This document shows positions 33,040 through 41,871 of a stretch of DNA of 64,000 nucleotides, one piece after another. Numbering within the stretch: the stretch's first letter is position 1; each line of letters begins with the position of its first letter. A program made the translations under genes and the position numbers. The notes under the pieces were generated by a model. It did no database searches and was not told the origin of the DNA. It was given only the letters and a program-made list of their open reading frames with translations. Source of the stretch: Pyrinomonadaceae bacterium (GTDB lineage Bacteria > Acidobacteriota > Blastocatellia > Pyrinomonadales > Pyrinomonadaceae); NCBI GenBank assembly GCA_036277115.1, contig DASUNM010000021.1, positions 62,001 to 126,000 on the forward strand, written 5' to 3'.

Positions 33040-33205
33040 GGATTGGAAATGGTGGGCCACGGACGCAGAGCTCGAAGACGAGATACGCGTTCAGTCCGCG
33101 AACATCATTCCCGGCAGCCAAACAAGTTGTAAGGTCTTTTCGCTTTCGACCTATTCGTTTGCTGATGTGAGAAGTGGCGAAGGGCAGATTCAAGTTCAAC
33201 CGTAG
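33040..33205 (+). pseudogene. Out-of-frame duplicate of the preceding gene's C-terminal module
   Basis: In the frame shifted by one relative to the gene above, this reads WKWWATDAELEDEIRV...KVFSLSTYSFADVRSGEG and then a stop, matching RWWATDAERKDDVGYE...KSFTLSAYLFVDTNDGVGD of the intact gene. There is no start codon or ribosome site of its own. It is either the lost end of an originally two-module protein, cut off by the TAG at 33030 and a frameshift, or a partial tandem duplication. Confidence 0.65.
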
Positions 33206-33245
33206 AGCGTCCGTTGGGGGATGGCACGCAATCCGGTTGCTAACA

Positions 33246-33290
33246 GGCTCCGTTAGAGGGAAATGTGAACTCCCTTCTAACGGAGCCGTT
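33246..33290 (+). terminator. Rho-independent terminator
   Basis: GGCTCCGTTAGAGGGA pairs with TCCCTTCTAACGGAGCC across a short loop (one bulge) and is followed by GTTTT. It lies downstream of the secreted protein gene and its duplicated module. Bases 33291-33499 hold degenerate TCAGAGG units near 33325 and nothing else clear. Confidence 0.75.
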
Positions 33291-33499
33291 TTCCGTAGGC
33301 TAATTCCCAGCACGAAAGCAGAGGTCACGTCAGAGGTCAGAGAATCAGCCAAGTCAGGCGCAGAATGTAAAAGCCTGGGCCACTTCAGGGCGGCGACGCT
33401 GCCTCTGACCTCTGAGCTCTCATCCGGGCGACCGCCGGTCGCTTACCCCTGGCTATTCTCTCTGTCACGCCTTCGCCGTGATGACAACGCCCTTCCAGA

Positions 33500-34903
33500 T
33501 TATCGCCGCCGCCTCCTCTTTATGGTCATGACCGCGCCACCAACTCTTACGTCCGACTGAGATTGGCCGGCGGTCGGCCTGCCATCGATCTCAATGTCTC
33601 GCGGGACGATGGTTACCGGCATGGTGTCTCCCGCCGACTTTAGCGCTGCGTTGAGCGCGCGATTGAGACGGAACGAGAAGCGAGCCGGCTTAAACTGGTG
33701 GTGCGTGTCGCTGCGTATGCCGGTACTGAACAGCGACATGTTGCCGACGTAGAACGGACTCTTCGGATCAGGTTCAGCATCGGCGGGCAGGCCAACGTAG
33801 ATTTCGTAAGTGACGCCCGGCGGCCGATCAGCTTCCACGTTTTCCACCTCAAGAATTATGTCGTCCCTCGTGCTCGCCGCCAGTGTGGTAAGCCGCTGCC
33901 GGAACGGTCTGATGTCCATGGAAATTGTCATTTTTTCGGAACGGAGCGTCATCGGCTGCATGGGGACGCGGAACAGAATTTCCCTTTGAAAGATGAACGG
34001 CGGGAGGATGATGTTCAGGCAGAACTGTTTAACCTGCGTCGGCTCACTCTCGTACGTATAGTTCAGCTGCGCGGCGGCGCGCAGGACCTGGCAGCCTGAC
34101 ATCTTTACCTCAGCCCCGTTTTCATCGAAGAAGGTAAATTTCTTGTTCTTCCACTGCGTATGCGAAAGAGGATTGGTGCGCCCCCCGCCTTGAGCCAGCC
34201 AGAGATTCCAGAGCCGGTCGATGTTGCAGTGGTGAATGTAGAACAATGGATCCTTAGCTGCCGTGGCCACGGATCCCATCCCTCCGCCGACTCCCACGTG
34301 CACATCATCGTGTGGGGTGCTCTCAAGTGACTCCTGTCCATCCCCAAAGTCGGTCTCACTCATCCCGGCGCTGGTGTTGACTGCGGATGTGAGTAGCGCT
34401 CCCGTACCATTATTCATAGCCGCTTTGCGGCTGGCGAAGAGCACGCTCGATGAGTCGCGAAACATGGCGGGGATTTTCCGGGATGCCAGCGTACCGGCGG
34501 AATAGTTCCAGAAGGGCAGCGCAAAGTTCGCGTCGCCCGAATGCTTTCGAATGATTCGCTCAAACCAGTAAAGATACATCCGGTGCCAGGACCAGAAGAA
34601 GAAGGTGTGGTGCTCGCAAGTGTTCCAGGCTGGAAAACCGCCTCCGCCCGATGAGGCATGGATGCCTGCCTGATAACCCCAACTGATCGGATTGCTATCG
34701 GGCAGGGCCTTCATCGCAGTGATGGCATTGCGATACGAAACGATGGTCGGGCTACTGGCGGTTAGGCCCGCGATACTGCGCCGCATCACCGGTGCGGCCT
34801 GCACGATTGATTCGATGTCGAACGCGGTCGGCACGATGATCGCAGCAGAAACTGCAACGCCTGCGGTTTTGATAAACCCGCGACGAGTGATTTTGTTCTT
34901 CAT
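33500..34903 (-). CDS. Tyrosinase family copper oxidase, Tat-exported
   Basis: A 467-residue protein with a Tat signal (KITRRGFIKTAGVAVSAAII). The CuA site histidines are in IHASSGG and CEHHTFFFWSWHRMYLYWFE, the typical HxxxFxxWHRxxLxxFE block. The CuB site shows DPLFYIHHCNIDRLWNLW. A C-terminal beta-rich domain may shield the active site. It oxidises phenols to quinones using oxygen, probably in the periplasm; Tat export would fit folding with copper. A GGAGAA ribosome site lies 6 bases before the ATG. No copper chaperone gene is adjacent. Confidence 0.93.
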   Translation of the reverse strand: MKNKITRRGFIKTAGVAVSAAIIVPTAFDIESIVQAAPVMRRSIAGLTASSPTIVSYRNAITAMKALPDSNPISWGYQAGIHASSGGGGFPAWNTCEHHTFFFWSWHRMYLYWFERIIRKHSGDANFALPFWNYSAGTLASRKIPAMFRDSSSVLFASRKAAMNNGTGALLTSAVNTSAGMSETDFGDGQESLESTPHDDVHVGVGGGMGSVATAAKDPLFYIHHCNIDRLWNLWLAQGGGRTNPLSHTQWKNKKFTFFDENGAEVKMSGCQVLRAAAQLNYTYESEPTQVKQFCLNIILPPFIFQREILFRVPMQPMTLRSEKMTISMDIRPFRQRLTTLAASTRDDIILEVENVEADRPPGVTYEIYVGLPADAEPDPKSPFYVGNMSLFSTGIRSDTHHQFKPARFSFRLNRALNAALKSAGDTMPVTIVPRDIEIDGRPTAGQSQSDVRVGGAVMTIKRRRRR

Positions 34904-35282
34904 AAAAATTTCTCCGTCTTCGAGAGGGCTCTCCTTTAAGAGAGGGCAACCAGGAGTTTTGAGGTTTGCCGGGATGACTTGCGTCAGGTAACGAAGACCC
35001 GGTAAACGGTTTCTTTACCCAAACAGGCTCAACTGAGGACGGAAATTATTCCCGTCAGCCGCCGTTGTCAAGTATCCCTTCGATTTTTGTGCATGTATTT
35101 TGCGCAATTCTCCCTAACTCCTTGTGCGTAAAATACATACTTCCAAACAAAATACCCTCGCTGGCAGAGAGGCCGTAGTCATTCAGATTCGTGCAAATGC
35201 GATAGGCGCAAGAGCAGTTCAGCAATCAGGCCCGGGAGTCTTTTTAGCTTGGGGAAGGATTGCCTATACTCTCAGTCCAAGC
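34904..35282. other. Gene-free divergent region
   Basis: A 379 bp gap between the divergent tyrosinase and peptidase E genes. Near 35095-35140 it is AT-rich (TTTTGTGCATGTATTTTGCG) and may hold a promoter. The peptidase E frame is open back to 35124, but that part shows no homology to the family. I see no repeats. Confidence 0.5.
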
Positions 35283-36005
35283 ATGACGACTGAATCAAGC
35301 AACACAACTCGCCTTTTACTAATTAGCAATTCGACACTTCATGGCAGCGGGTATCTCGATCATGCGGCGAACGAGATATCCGACTTTCTCGGCGACGTGA
35401 AGCGAGTGCTGTTTGTTCCTTACGCGCTTCACGACGAGTCGAAGTATGCAACTCAGGCGCGCGCGCGGTTTGAAAAGATCGGCTACGCGCTCGATTCAAT
35501 TCACACGGCGATTGAACCTGCGAAGGCTGTTCGTGAGGCGGAAGCAATCTTTATCGGCGGCGGTAATACCTTTCGGCTTCTGAAGGCGCTCTATGATCAA
35601 GAGGTGCTCGACGCTATCCGCGAGCGGGTCCGCGCGGGGATGCCTTACATCGGATCGAGCGCCGGCTCGAATGTCGCCGCGCCTACCATCCGGACAACCA
35701 ACGACATGCCCATCGTGCAGCCGCCGTCCTTAGAAGCGCTTCGTTTGGTCCGATTTCAGATCAATCCGCATTACCTGGATGCGGATCCAAATTCGACGCA
35801 CAAGGGAGAGACGCGCGAAGAAAGAATTGTTCAGTTCCTCGAAGACAACGAAACGCCGGTGGTCGGCCTGAGAGAAGGCGCGATGCTGAGAATTGAAAAC
35901 GGCGCGACGCTATTGAAGGGTTCGACCGGAGCGCGCATTTTCCGAAGAGGACATGAACCGGTTGAGACTCTGCCGGGTGCCTACCTCGATGAGTTGCTTG
36001 CTTAG
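35283..36005 (+). CDS. pepE: Dipeptidase E (peptidase S51)
   Basis: A 240-residue cytosolic serine peptidase that hydrolyses Asp-X dipeptides. LLLISNSTLHGSGYLDH opens the family, FVPYALHD follows, then AIFIGGGNTFRLLKAL and the nucleophile elbow YIGSSAGSNVA with the catalytic Ser in SSAGS, then INPHYLD with the active-site His. The ATG at 35283 gives the family's usual length. Peptidase E in enteric bacteria has about 229 residues, so this is full length. A GACCTAAG tandem array follows. Confidence 0.93.
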   Translation: MTTESSNTTRLLLISNSTLHGSGYLDHAANEISDFLGDVKRVLFVPYALHDESKYATQARARFEKIGYALDSIHTAIEPAKAVREAEAIFIGGGNTFRLLKALYDQEVLDAIRERVRAGMPYIGSSAGSNVAAPTIRTTNDMPIVQPPSLEALRLVRFQINPHYLDADPNSTHKGETREERIVQFLEDNETPVVGLREGAMLRIENGATLLKGSTGARIFRRGHEPVETLPGAYLDELLA

Positions 36006-36025
36006 CCGCTCATTCAGAAACAAAC

Positions 36026-36080
36026 TACGACCTAAGACCTAAGACCTAAGACCTAAGACCTAAGACCTAAGACCTAAGAC
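36026..36080. repeat. Octamer array (GACCTAAG)
   Basis: Nearly perfect tandem copies of GACCTAAG, about six and a half units. Unlike other arrays here it is almost free of mismatches, suggesting recent expansion. It lies between the convergent peptidase E gene and the next minus-strand gene. Confidence 0.93.
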
Positions 36081-36082
36081 TC

Positions 36083-36805
36083 TTATCCGTTCTGCTTCAC
36101 ATTAACCATCACCGGAGAGGTTGCGCCCAGATTGCCATTGAATTCAGTAGCCACGATTCGAATGGAATAGTCTCCCGGGGCGGGAAAAGTATAAGGCGCT
36201 GAAAACAAGCTGGGCTGACCCCCATAGCTCAAGGTTAAAGGTTCTTCATTGCCGGCGTTGCTGATAATCGCTTGCACGTTGAAATTTGCGGCCGGCCAAA
36301 ACAGGTTATCGATCATGCAGCCACACATCATGCGCACCTGGGCGGTGATGGTTGTTGGGGTTCCCGCAACAATGGATGCTGAGGCGGCCGGTTCAGTTAA
36401 CGCGGTCAGTAGTCCTGGTATCACGATCACCACCGCCATCGCGCCAGTGAGCTTCACATTCGGTATTACCAGCCGTTTGCACGAAACCGCGATCCGAGGA
36501 TCGGCCACCGAGGTGGCCACGAAAGTCAGCACCGTGGGTTCGGTCAAAGCGATTTCGGCGGTAAACTCCGTTGCCTCATCCGCACGTACCGGGTAACCCC
36601 AAAGATAAGGTTGGTCCATGATCAAAGGCGTAACGCCGGAGCCATCGGTGTTCGCTACCAGGCCCTGATCCGTCCGACCGGATGCCAAAGGTTTGTCGGC
36701 ATCGTCGGGTCCGTAAATGTCGATCATGGCAAAGCCCACGTGCTGGCCAACGAATTTACCGCCGAAGGCCAAAGCCCTCACGGATATGGTGGTTGTGCTG
36801 CTCAT
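36083..36805 (-). CDS. Uncharacterised beta-rich protein
   Basis: A 240-residue protein without signal peptide. It is rich in Val, Thr and Gly and ends with PYTFPAPGDYSIRIVATEF, which looks like an Ig-like or bacterial surface beta-sandwich strand pattern. A CGC motif (VRMMCGCMIDNLFWPAANF) in the middle could bind metal. I do not recognise the family. An AAGGAG site precedes the ATG by 5 bases, supporting this start. It lies just downstream of the esterase gene on the same strand (23 bp), so co-transcription is likely. Confidence 0.75.
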   Translation of the reverse strand: MSSTTTISVRALAFGGKFVGQHVGFAMIDIYGPDDADKPLASGRTDQGLVANTDGSGVTPLIMDQPYLWGYPVRADEATEFTAEIALTEPTVLTFVATSVADPRIAVSCKRLVIPNVKLTGAMAVVIVIPGLLTALTEPAASASIVAGTPTTITAQVRMMCGCMIDNLFWPAANFNVQAIISNAGNEEPLTLSYGGQPSLFSAPYTFPAPGDYSIRIVATEFNGNLGATSPVMVNVKQNG

Positions 36806-36828
36806 GTAATCTCCTTAGGGGTTGTGAA

Positions 36829-37734
36829 TCAGTCGTTTCGCGTTTTTATGAACTCTATGGTCCGTTTGATGATCTCGCGGGTCCTCGCATTATCGTCGAG
36901 CACATCAAAGCCGTGGCGTCCGTCCGGGTGATTGCTGAAATCCAGAGTTGCTTTCCTCTCAACCGCCACCTGGATAAAAGTGTCGACTGCGGCGTTTAAG
37001 GCGGGCTCTTCACGGCCAGCTCTGGCGATAAAGATCGGCGGAAAAGTGAAGCGCGCTCTTCTCAGACGATTAATCGGCGAAAACTCGCGGGTGACGTCAT
37101 CGGTGATGGCGGGCCGCTGTTTGCGCATCGGTTCCAGATCCATGATCGGATAATAAAAGACGAGGCAGCGAATGTGCGATGGAGGCTCGCTGATCGGCGA
37201 ACTGAGCAATACGCTGCCGGCCGACAGCGACCAAAGACAAATGCGATTCTTGTCAACGCCAAGTCGCGCTGCGTTATCGCGCACATAAGCGATCGCCGCG
37301 GAGACATCACTGCGGGCATCCGACAGTGGATACATGTCCCAACCATAGAAGCGGTGATTGAATGTGATGCCAACGAAGCCGGAGGCCGCCGCCAGTTGAC
37401 CAAGAGAGACGTATGCGCCCCACTCTTTCGGCTTGGTGCGCAAGTTCGAGGGAATTGCGCCGCCGTGAACGAAGACGATGGCCGGACTCAGTGCGCCGCG
37501 CCGGCGACTGCGGGGCTGATATACATCCAGCTTGAGTTCTTCTTTAGAAACGCTCTTGTAGGTCAGGTCCTTCTGCGGCCGGATTCTCTCCATGCCGGGA
37601 ACCGCATAAAAAATTCGCTGGGTGGCGACTAGCTTAATCCACGGCGGGTCTTCTAACTTCGCCGGCTGCTGCGCGACGGTCAGCGATTGCGTGAAGAGCG
37701 AACACAGCAGGGCAAGTAAGGTCGATTTAGTCAT
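36829..37734 (-). CDS. Secreted alpha/beta hydrolase (esterase/lipase, BD-FAE type)
   Basis: A 301-residue exported esterase with a signal peptide (MTKSTLLALLCSLFTQSLTVAQ). The oxyanion HGG is in IVFVHGGAIPSN, the nucleophile elbow is LWSLSAGSVL (SLSAG in place of GxSxG), and the His is in HPDGRHGFDVL. The N-terminal LKLDVYQP is typical of the bacterial feruloyl-esterase-like group. Expected to act on esters in the periplasm. The ATG at 37734 is preferred because sequence upstream is an octamer array. It is followed on the same strand by the beta-rich protein. Confidence 0.88.
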   Translation of the reverse strand: MTKSTLLALLCSLFTQSLTVAQQPAKLEDPPWIKLVATQRIFYAVPGMERIRPQKDLTYKSVSKEELKLDVYQPRSRRRGALSPAIVFVHGGAIPSNLRTKPKEWGAYVSLGQLAAASGFVGITFNHRFYGWDMYPLSDARSDVSAAIAYVRDNAARLGVDKNRICLWSLSAGSVLLSSPISEPPSHIRCLVFYYPIMDLEPMRKQRPAITDDVTREFSPINRLRRARFTFPPIFIARAGREEPALNAAVDTFIQVAVERKATLDFSNHPDGRHGFDVLDDNARTREIIKRTIEFIKTRND

Positions 37735-37747
37735 TGAACTAATTCTT

Positions 37748-37839
37748 TCATTGACCACGTGAATCAATGAACCGATGGATGAATTGAGCGGCACCTGGGC
37801 TTACGCCCATGCTTTATGCTGACGTCCGCTCCGCGGGCT
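37748..37839. repeat. Octamer array and truncated family B element (copy 7)
   Basis: ATGAATCA-type octamers occupy 37748-37785. From 37793 to 37839 only the right end of a family B element remains: CCTGGGCTTACGCCC, GCTTTATGCTGAC and GTCCGCTCCGCGGGC. Confidence 0.78.
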
Positions 37840-37847
37840 AGCACCGG

Positions 37848-38450
37848 TTAATACTTCAGATGAGTAACCGTGGCCTTGCCCTTGGCATAGACAGTTACCA
37901 CAAACAGATCATTAAACTCTTTTTCGTCTATGGTCGGAACCACATCTCCGCCCAGTGCTTTGATCACATCGGGCACTGAGTTGCTGTGGCCAATTACCAG
38001 CGCGTTCTCACCCGGTCTCTGAAAAATCTTATCGGTTATCTCCTTAATAGACTCCGGCGTCACCTGTCTGGGATTGGCCGCACTCGTCTTCAGCGAGATC
38101 GCGACGCTTTCGATGCCCAACTGCTTCGCGAGCGGTTCCCCAGTGGCCTTGGTGCGAAGGTACTGAGATGTGTAGATGGCCTTAATTCCGGATTTTGCCA
38201 GGATGCGTGCAAGTGCCTGCGCCCGGGCGGTTCCCGTTTCCAGCAGCGGCGGGTCCTCGCGTGGGGCGTCCGCTCGTTCTGCGTGACGCACCAGAAACAC
38301 GGTGGTCGCTTTGAAGTCTTCCTGCGGAGACGTCGCGCCGGCCGCGGGTCGGCTCCCCACGCTGGAAACAAAGAGGCAGATGCTTGAGACCGCAAGCAGG
38401 CTCAGGCCCGCCAACCATCTTAATTTTCGAGAATAGGGCATTGATTTCAT
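37848..38450 (-). CDS. Exported histidine phosphatase (SixA-like)
   Basis: A 200-residue protein with an N-terminal membrane segment or signal (LRWLAGLSLLAVSSICLFV). The phosphatase core has VFLVRHAERAD (RHAE), a YTSQYLRTKATGEPLA region and the second His in VIGHSNSVPDV. It belongs to the short SixA branch of histidine phosphatases but is exported, so it may act on extracellular phosphate esters. The ATG at 38450 has an AGGAG site about 10 bases upstream. A family B element follows in the gap beyond its start. Confidence 0.87.
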   Translation of the reverse strand: MKSMPYSRKLRWLAGLSLLAVSSICLFVSSVGSRPAAGATSPQEDFKATTVFLVRHAERADAPREDPPLLETGTARAQALARILAKSGIKAIYTSQYLRTKATGEPLAKQLGIESVAISLKTSAANPRQVTPESIKEITDKIFQRPGENALVIGHSNSVPDVIKALGGDVVPTIDEKEFNDLFVVTVYAKGKATVTHLKY

Positions 38451-38522
38451 TTGAGAGCTTCTCCTAATCAAGTTTCTAAATCAGTCAATTACTTTACCAG
38501 AGGTCGCGTTAAGCAAGCAGAA

Positions 38523-38732
38523 GTGCGCGTCGCGCACGGCAGCATAAAGCCTGGGGCGTAAGCCCCAGGTGGGTGTCGATTTGAATCAAGAGCCTGCGAA
38601 GCGGGCGGCAGAGGCTGCTTCGAACAACCTGTCGCCCGCTCCGCGGGCTCGGCCTTTTGGGCGCGCGATCCTGGAGTTTGCTCGCTTCGCTCGCGGCACC
38701 CCAGGCTTTATGCCGTCGTGCGCTCCGCGCAC
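38523..38732. repeat. Family B element, full length (copy 8)
   Basis: The left end is GTGCGCGTCGCGCAC (a symmetric variant of the terminus) with GGCAGCATAAAGCC; the right end is GGCTTTATGCCG with GTGCGCTCCGCGCAC. The inner arms are CTGCGAAGCGGGCGGCAG and CCCGCTCCGCGGGC. GCAGTGAGCAG heptamers follow. Confidence 0.88.
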
Positions 38733-38751
38733 TGAAACAAACACAAGGCAT

Positions 38752-38850
38752 TGAGCAGTGAGCAGTGAGCAGGAAGTCAGTACCACCTGCGGTAGCGGGT
38801 GGGTTCAACCAATGAACTAATGAGTCAATGAGTCAATGAACCAATGGCTC
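38752..38850. repeat. Heptamer array, family G unit and octamer array in series
   Basis: GAGCAGT heptamers (38752-38770), GTCAGTACCACCTGCGGTAG of family G (38776 onwards), then ATGAGTCA octamers (38812-38850). Three repeat types follow one another without spacers, and the last gives the META-domain gene its stop codon. Confidence 0.85.
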
Positions 38851-39373
38851 ATTCCTGCTTCGTCGTGAGCGGCTCCAACTCGTAGTAACCGCCGGCAGCC
38901 ATTCCCGATAAGAACAGGTGCCCATCTTTGATCGAGTACGAGCGCGGGTTGGCGCCCTCGGTAACAATCTTATCGTGAAGGGAACCGGGGCCACACTTAG
39001 CACTCCCTCTCGACCACGATCCAAATTGCAGTTCACCCGCGCGCGGTGTCTTCCAGGTACTACTGGCTTGGTTGCAATCAACGCGCGTGGTTACGCGGCC
39101 GTTGGCGCCAAAGGTGATGGTGTACTTCGACCCGTCATCCGGCACGTGCGTCTCCTCATCTCCTGTTTGCAGCTTCACCAGTTTCCAGGACGTCCCGGAA
39201 AGTTCATCGGTCCGCTTCTGGTCATGCGCGTTTGCAGGCAGAGTGTCCGGCGTCGTTGCCCCGGTCGCGGTAGCACTTTGATTAGCGGCCGACGCCACCG
39301 GATCTTGTTGTCGTGCGCAAGCAGGAAGAGTCGTTACCAACAGAAGTGTAATGAGCCATTGAAGTCTCTTCAT
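38849..39373 (-). CDS. META domain lipoprotein (HslJ-like)
   Basis: A 174-residue protein with a lipoprotein-type signal (MKRLQWLITLLLVTTLPAC, lipobox LPAC). A low-complexity Ala/Thr linker precedes a META domain: LSGTSWKLVKLQTGDEE, YTITFGANGRVTTRVDCNQ and LFLSGMAAGGYYELEPL. Related proteins are involved in heat tolerance or export of virulence factors; the exact role is unknown. An AGGAGG site precedes the ATG. The TGA stop falls in an octamer array. Confidence 0.87.
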   Translation of the reverse strand: MKRLQWLITLLLVTTLPACARQQDPVASAANQSATATGATTPDTLPANAHDQKRTDELSGTSWKLVKLQTGDEETHVPDDGSKYTITFGANGRVTTRVDCNQASSTWKTPRAGELQFGSWSRGSAKCGPGSLHDKIVTEGANPRSYSIKDGHLFLSGMAAGGYYELEPLTTKQE

Positions 39374-39576
39374 AGGATCCTCCTGAAAGTGTGGCTCATT
39401 GTTCCATGATTCAAAAAGGAACGCGATGAGCTTTCAAAAGAATTTACAACTCTTAACATCGGAAAAACGCTGTGAATGGTAAATAGTAAATCGTAAATAC
39501 ACTGCCAAGCTCTCCCCAAGTCGCGAAGCGAGGCGCGACACTTCTTTCCTGCGCAAAAGATCGAAGGAGCACAGCT

Positions 39577-41079
39577 ATGTCACGCAACAGATCCGTTCTG
39601 ATTTTACTTTCCCTGATCTTCGCTTCGACGGGCGCCCTAACCGGTTGTTCAAACGTGGCCGAGAGTACTGAGACCAAGACTACGGTTGAAGCCAAGGAAT
39701 CGAGTGCCGCCGGGAAGATTCCCATCACTACTTCTTCCGAGGAAGCGCGCAAGGCTTTTCTGCAAGGCCGGGATCTCAACGAGAAGTTGCTGATCCAGGA
39801 TTCCATCACGCACTTCGACAGGGCAATCTCGCTCGATCCCAACTTTGCCTGGGCAGAGCTGAGCCGGGCCAACGTTAGTCCTACGGGAAAAGAATTTTTT
39901 GATCACCTGAAGAAAGCGGTGAGCCTCGCCGACAAAGCTTCCAATGGCGAGAAGCTGCTTATCCTCAGCACGGAAGCCGGCGCTAACGGCAATCCGGCGA
40001 AACAGAAGGAACACCTTGACCAGCTAATCGCCGCTTATCCGAATGACGAGCGGGCGAACTTTGCGCTGGCTGGTTACCACTTCGGCCAACAGCAGATGCC
40101 GCAGGCGATTCAGTATTACAAGAAGGCGACTGAGCTCGAGCCAAAGTTTTCTTCAGCCTTCAACCTGCTCGGCTATGCGTACCGCCAGAACGAGGAGTAC
40201 GCGAACGCCGAAGGTGCGTTCAAGAAATACATTGAGCTGATTCCTAACGATCCGAATCCGTATGACTCGTACGCGGAACTGCTTTTGAAGATGGGCAAGT
40301 TTGACGATGCGATCACGCAGTACCGCAAAGCCCTGTCGATCGATCAGAACTTCATTAACGCTCATCAGGGCATTGCGATGGCTTTGCTTTACAAGGGCGA
40401 CGCGGCTCAAGCGACGGCTGAGTTACAGAAGATTACCGACAAGGCGCGCAGTGATGCGGAACGGCGCACGGCGTTGTTTGCTTTGACGGTGGTGGATGTC
40501 GATAGCGGCAAATGGGACAAGGCGCTGGCGGATGTCGACCAGCAATACGCTCTGGGAGAGAAGACCAGCGATGTGCCGGGGATGACCGGCGACTTGCAGC
40601 TCAAGGGAAACATCCTGCTTGAGATGGGCAGGTATGACGACGCGAAGACGCAATTTGAGAAAGGTTTGAAGATGACCGAAGCGTCAACTCTTTCCCAGGA
40701 GATCAAGGACAACGCGCGACTGTTTCATCATTACAATCTCGCGCGCGTGGCTTTGGGCAAGAAAGACTTGCCGGCGGCGAAGCGGGAAGGTGACGCGTTT
40801 CGCACCGGCACTGAGGCGAAGAAGAACCCGGCGCAGATGCGGCAAGCCCATCAACTCATCGGACTGATCGCGCTTGAGATGAAGGATTATGAGAAGGCGG
40901 TCAGCGAGTTTCAGCAAGCCAATCAGCAGAATCCGTACGATCTGTATCGCTTGTGCCAGGCGTATCAGGGCAAAGGTGATGCGGGTCAGGCGAAAACGTT
41001 TTGCGGGAAGGCTGCGAACTTTAATTCGCTGCCGGCTATTAATTACGCGTTTGTAAGGACGAAAGCGGCGAAGGCGTGA
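39577..41079 (+). CDS. TPR repeat lipoprotein
   Basis: A 500-residue protein with a lipoprotein signal ending LTGCSN. After a short linker it is built of about nine tetratricopeptide repeats, seen as AIQYYKKATELEPKFSSAFN, GYAYRQNEEYANAEGAFKKY, AELLLKMGKFDDAITQYRKA and IALEMKDYEKAVSEFQQANQ. It is likely an outer-membrane or periplasmic scaffold. Such TPR lipoproteins accompany many exported enzymes, but no direct partner is adjacent. An AAGGAG site lies before the ATG. The gene has no visible internal break. Confidence 0.88.
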   Translation: MSRNRSVLILLSLIFASTGALTGCSNVAESTETKTTVEAKESSAAGKIPITTSSEEARKAFLQGRDLNEKLLIQDSITHFDRAISLDPNFAWAELSRANVSPTGKEFFDHLKKAVSLADKASNGEKLLILSTEAGANGNPAKQKEHLDQLIAAYPNDERANFALAGYHFGQQQMPQAIQYYKKATELEPKFSSAFNLLGYAYRQNEEYANAEGAFKKYIELIPNDPNPYDSYAELLLKMGKFDDAITQYRKALSIDQNFINAHQGIAMALLYKGDAAQATAELQKITDKARSDAERRTALFALTVVDVDSGKWDKALADVDQQYALGEKTSDVPGMTGDLQLKGNILLEMGRYDDAKTQFEKGLKMTEASTLSQEIKDNARLFHHYNLARVALGKKDLPAAKREGDAFRTGTEAKKNPAQMRQAHQLIGLIALEMKDYEKAVSEFQQANQQNPYDLYRLCQAYQGKGDAGQAKTFCGKAANFNSLPAINYAFVRTKAAKA

Positions 41080-41154
41080 TTACGACAGTGGGCGGTCAGC
41101 AGTGGGCCGTGGGCAGTAAGCAAAAAGCGGAAACCAGAAGGCAGAGGGCGTTGA

Positions 41155-41254
41155 GCAGCCTGAAGGGCTGCCGGAAACTAGCCAGGGGTGAGCGAGCCTA
41201 GCGAGCGACACCCCTGTCACAGTTCAAAAAAGACCCGGCCCTGAAGGGGCGCAA
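41155..41254. repeat. Family C element (copy 2, inverted)
   Basis: An inverted copy of 14421-14525: GCAGCCTGAAGGGCTGC, the spacer CGGAAACTAG, CCAGGGGTGAGCGAGCCTAG with its pairing GCGACACCCCTG, and CCGGCCCTGAAGGGGCGCAAG. A short GCAGTGG heptamer array precedes it at 41085-41115. Confidence 0.82.
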
Positions 41255-41322
41255 GAATCAAGAGTGAACAAAAGGACGTGAGTGGTTAGTAGTGAGCGAA
41301 TGCGGTTGGCGAGTCTTAAGGA

Positions 41323-41367
41323 TTCGATCCCTTCGCGCAAGCCCAACGGTTTGCGCGAAGGATCGAA
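41323..41367. terminator. Bidirectional hairpin terminator
   Basis: TTCGATCCCTTCGCGCAA pairs almost perfectly with TTTGCGCGAAGGATCGAA around a 9 bp loop. It lies between the convergent TPR gene and the small membrane-protein gene, which suggests termination from both sides. Confidence 0.65.
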
Positions 41368-41375
41368 GTGTCCTA

Positions 41376-41669
41376 TTAAGCCTTTTCGTTGCCTTTATCG
41401 ACCACGGCCTTTAACGCCTGAAAAGTAGGCGGCCAGAGACCTACGAAAATTCCCGCTCTTTGTTTTCCACTCAGGAATAGTGCGACCGATGCACCGATTG
41501 CTCCCAGAGTCAGAATGTGAAAAAAGCTCATACCTGTAGCTTTCTGCGTTGTATTGTCTACTGTTTTCAGTACCGATTCCGCCACGTCACGTTTTGCAGG
41601 TGCCTGCAAACCGCCGTTTTCGCGAATGTCGGTCACGATTCCTGATAATGCTGTCTGTGTTGCTGACAT
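41376..41669 (-). CDS. Small membrane protein of unknown function
   Basis: A 97-residue protein. The N-terminal half is soluble (MSATQTALSGIVTDIRENGG). Residues 47-66 (SFFHILTLGAIGASVALFL) form one likely membrane helix, followed by IFVGLWPPTFQALKAVVDKG. I do not recognise the family. An AGGGGAC site before the ATG and convergent terminators support a real gene. Confidence 0.7.
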   Translation of the reverse strand: MSATQTALSGIVTDIRENGGLQAPAKRDVAESVLKTVDNTTQKATGMSFFHILTLGAIGASVALFLSGKQRAGIFVGLWPPTFQALKAVVDKGNEKA

Positions 41670-41871
41670 GTGTCCCCTTTAGTTTGAATTGATACAGCTA
41701 AGATTAGCTTAATCATTAACCCTGCAATGGGCGTACCGCCAGCGCGTTGGATCATTTGGGGTGACACATGTACCCGTTGATTGCGTTTCGCAGATTGAGT
41801 TCAACGTCATCACGGCTTTTCTTTGTCGCCGAGTCGCGACCTGGACACTTCTTCGAATTCACTCTCGCTTT

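Noticed and set aside
32990-33060. Programmed frameshift or stop readthrough joining the two C-terminal modules
   Set aside because: The stop is TAG, I see no slippery heptamer or downstream pseudoknot, and the second module is in another frame. Decay or partial duplication is simpler.
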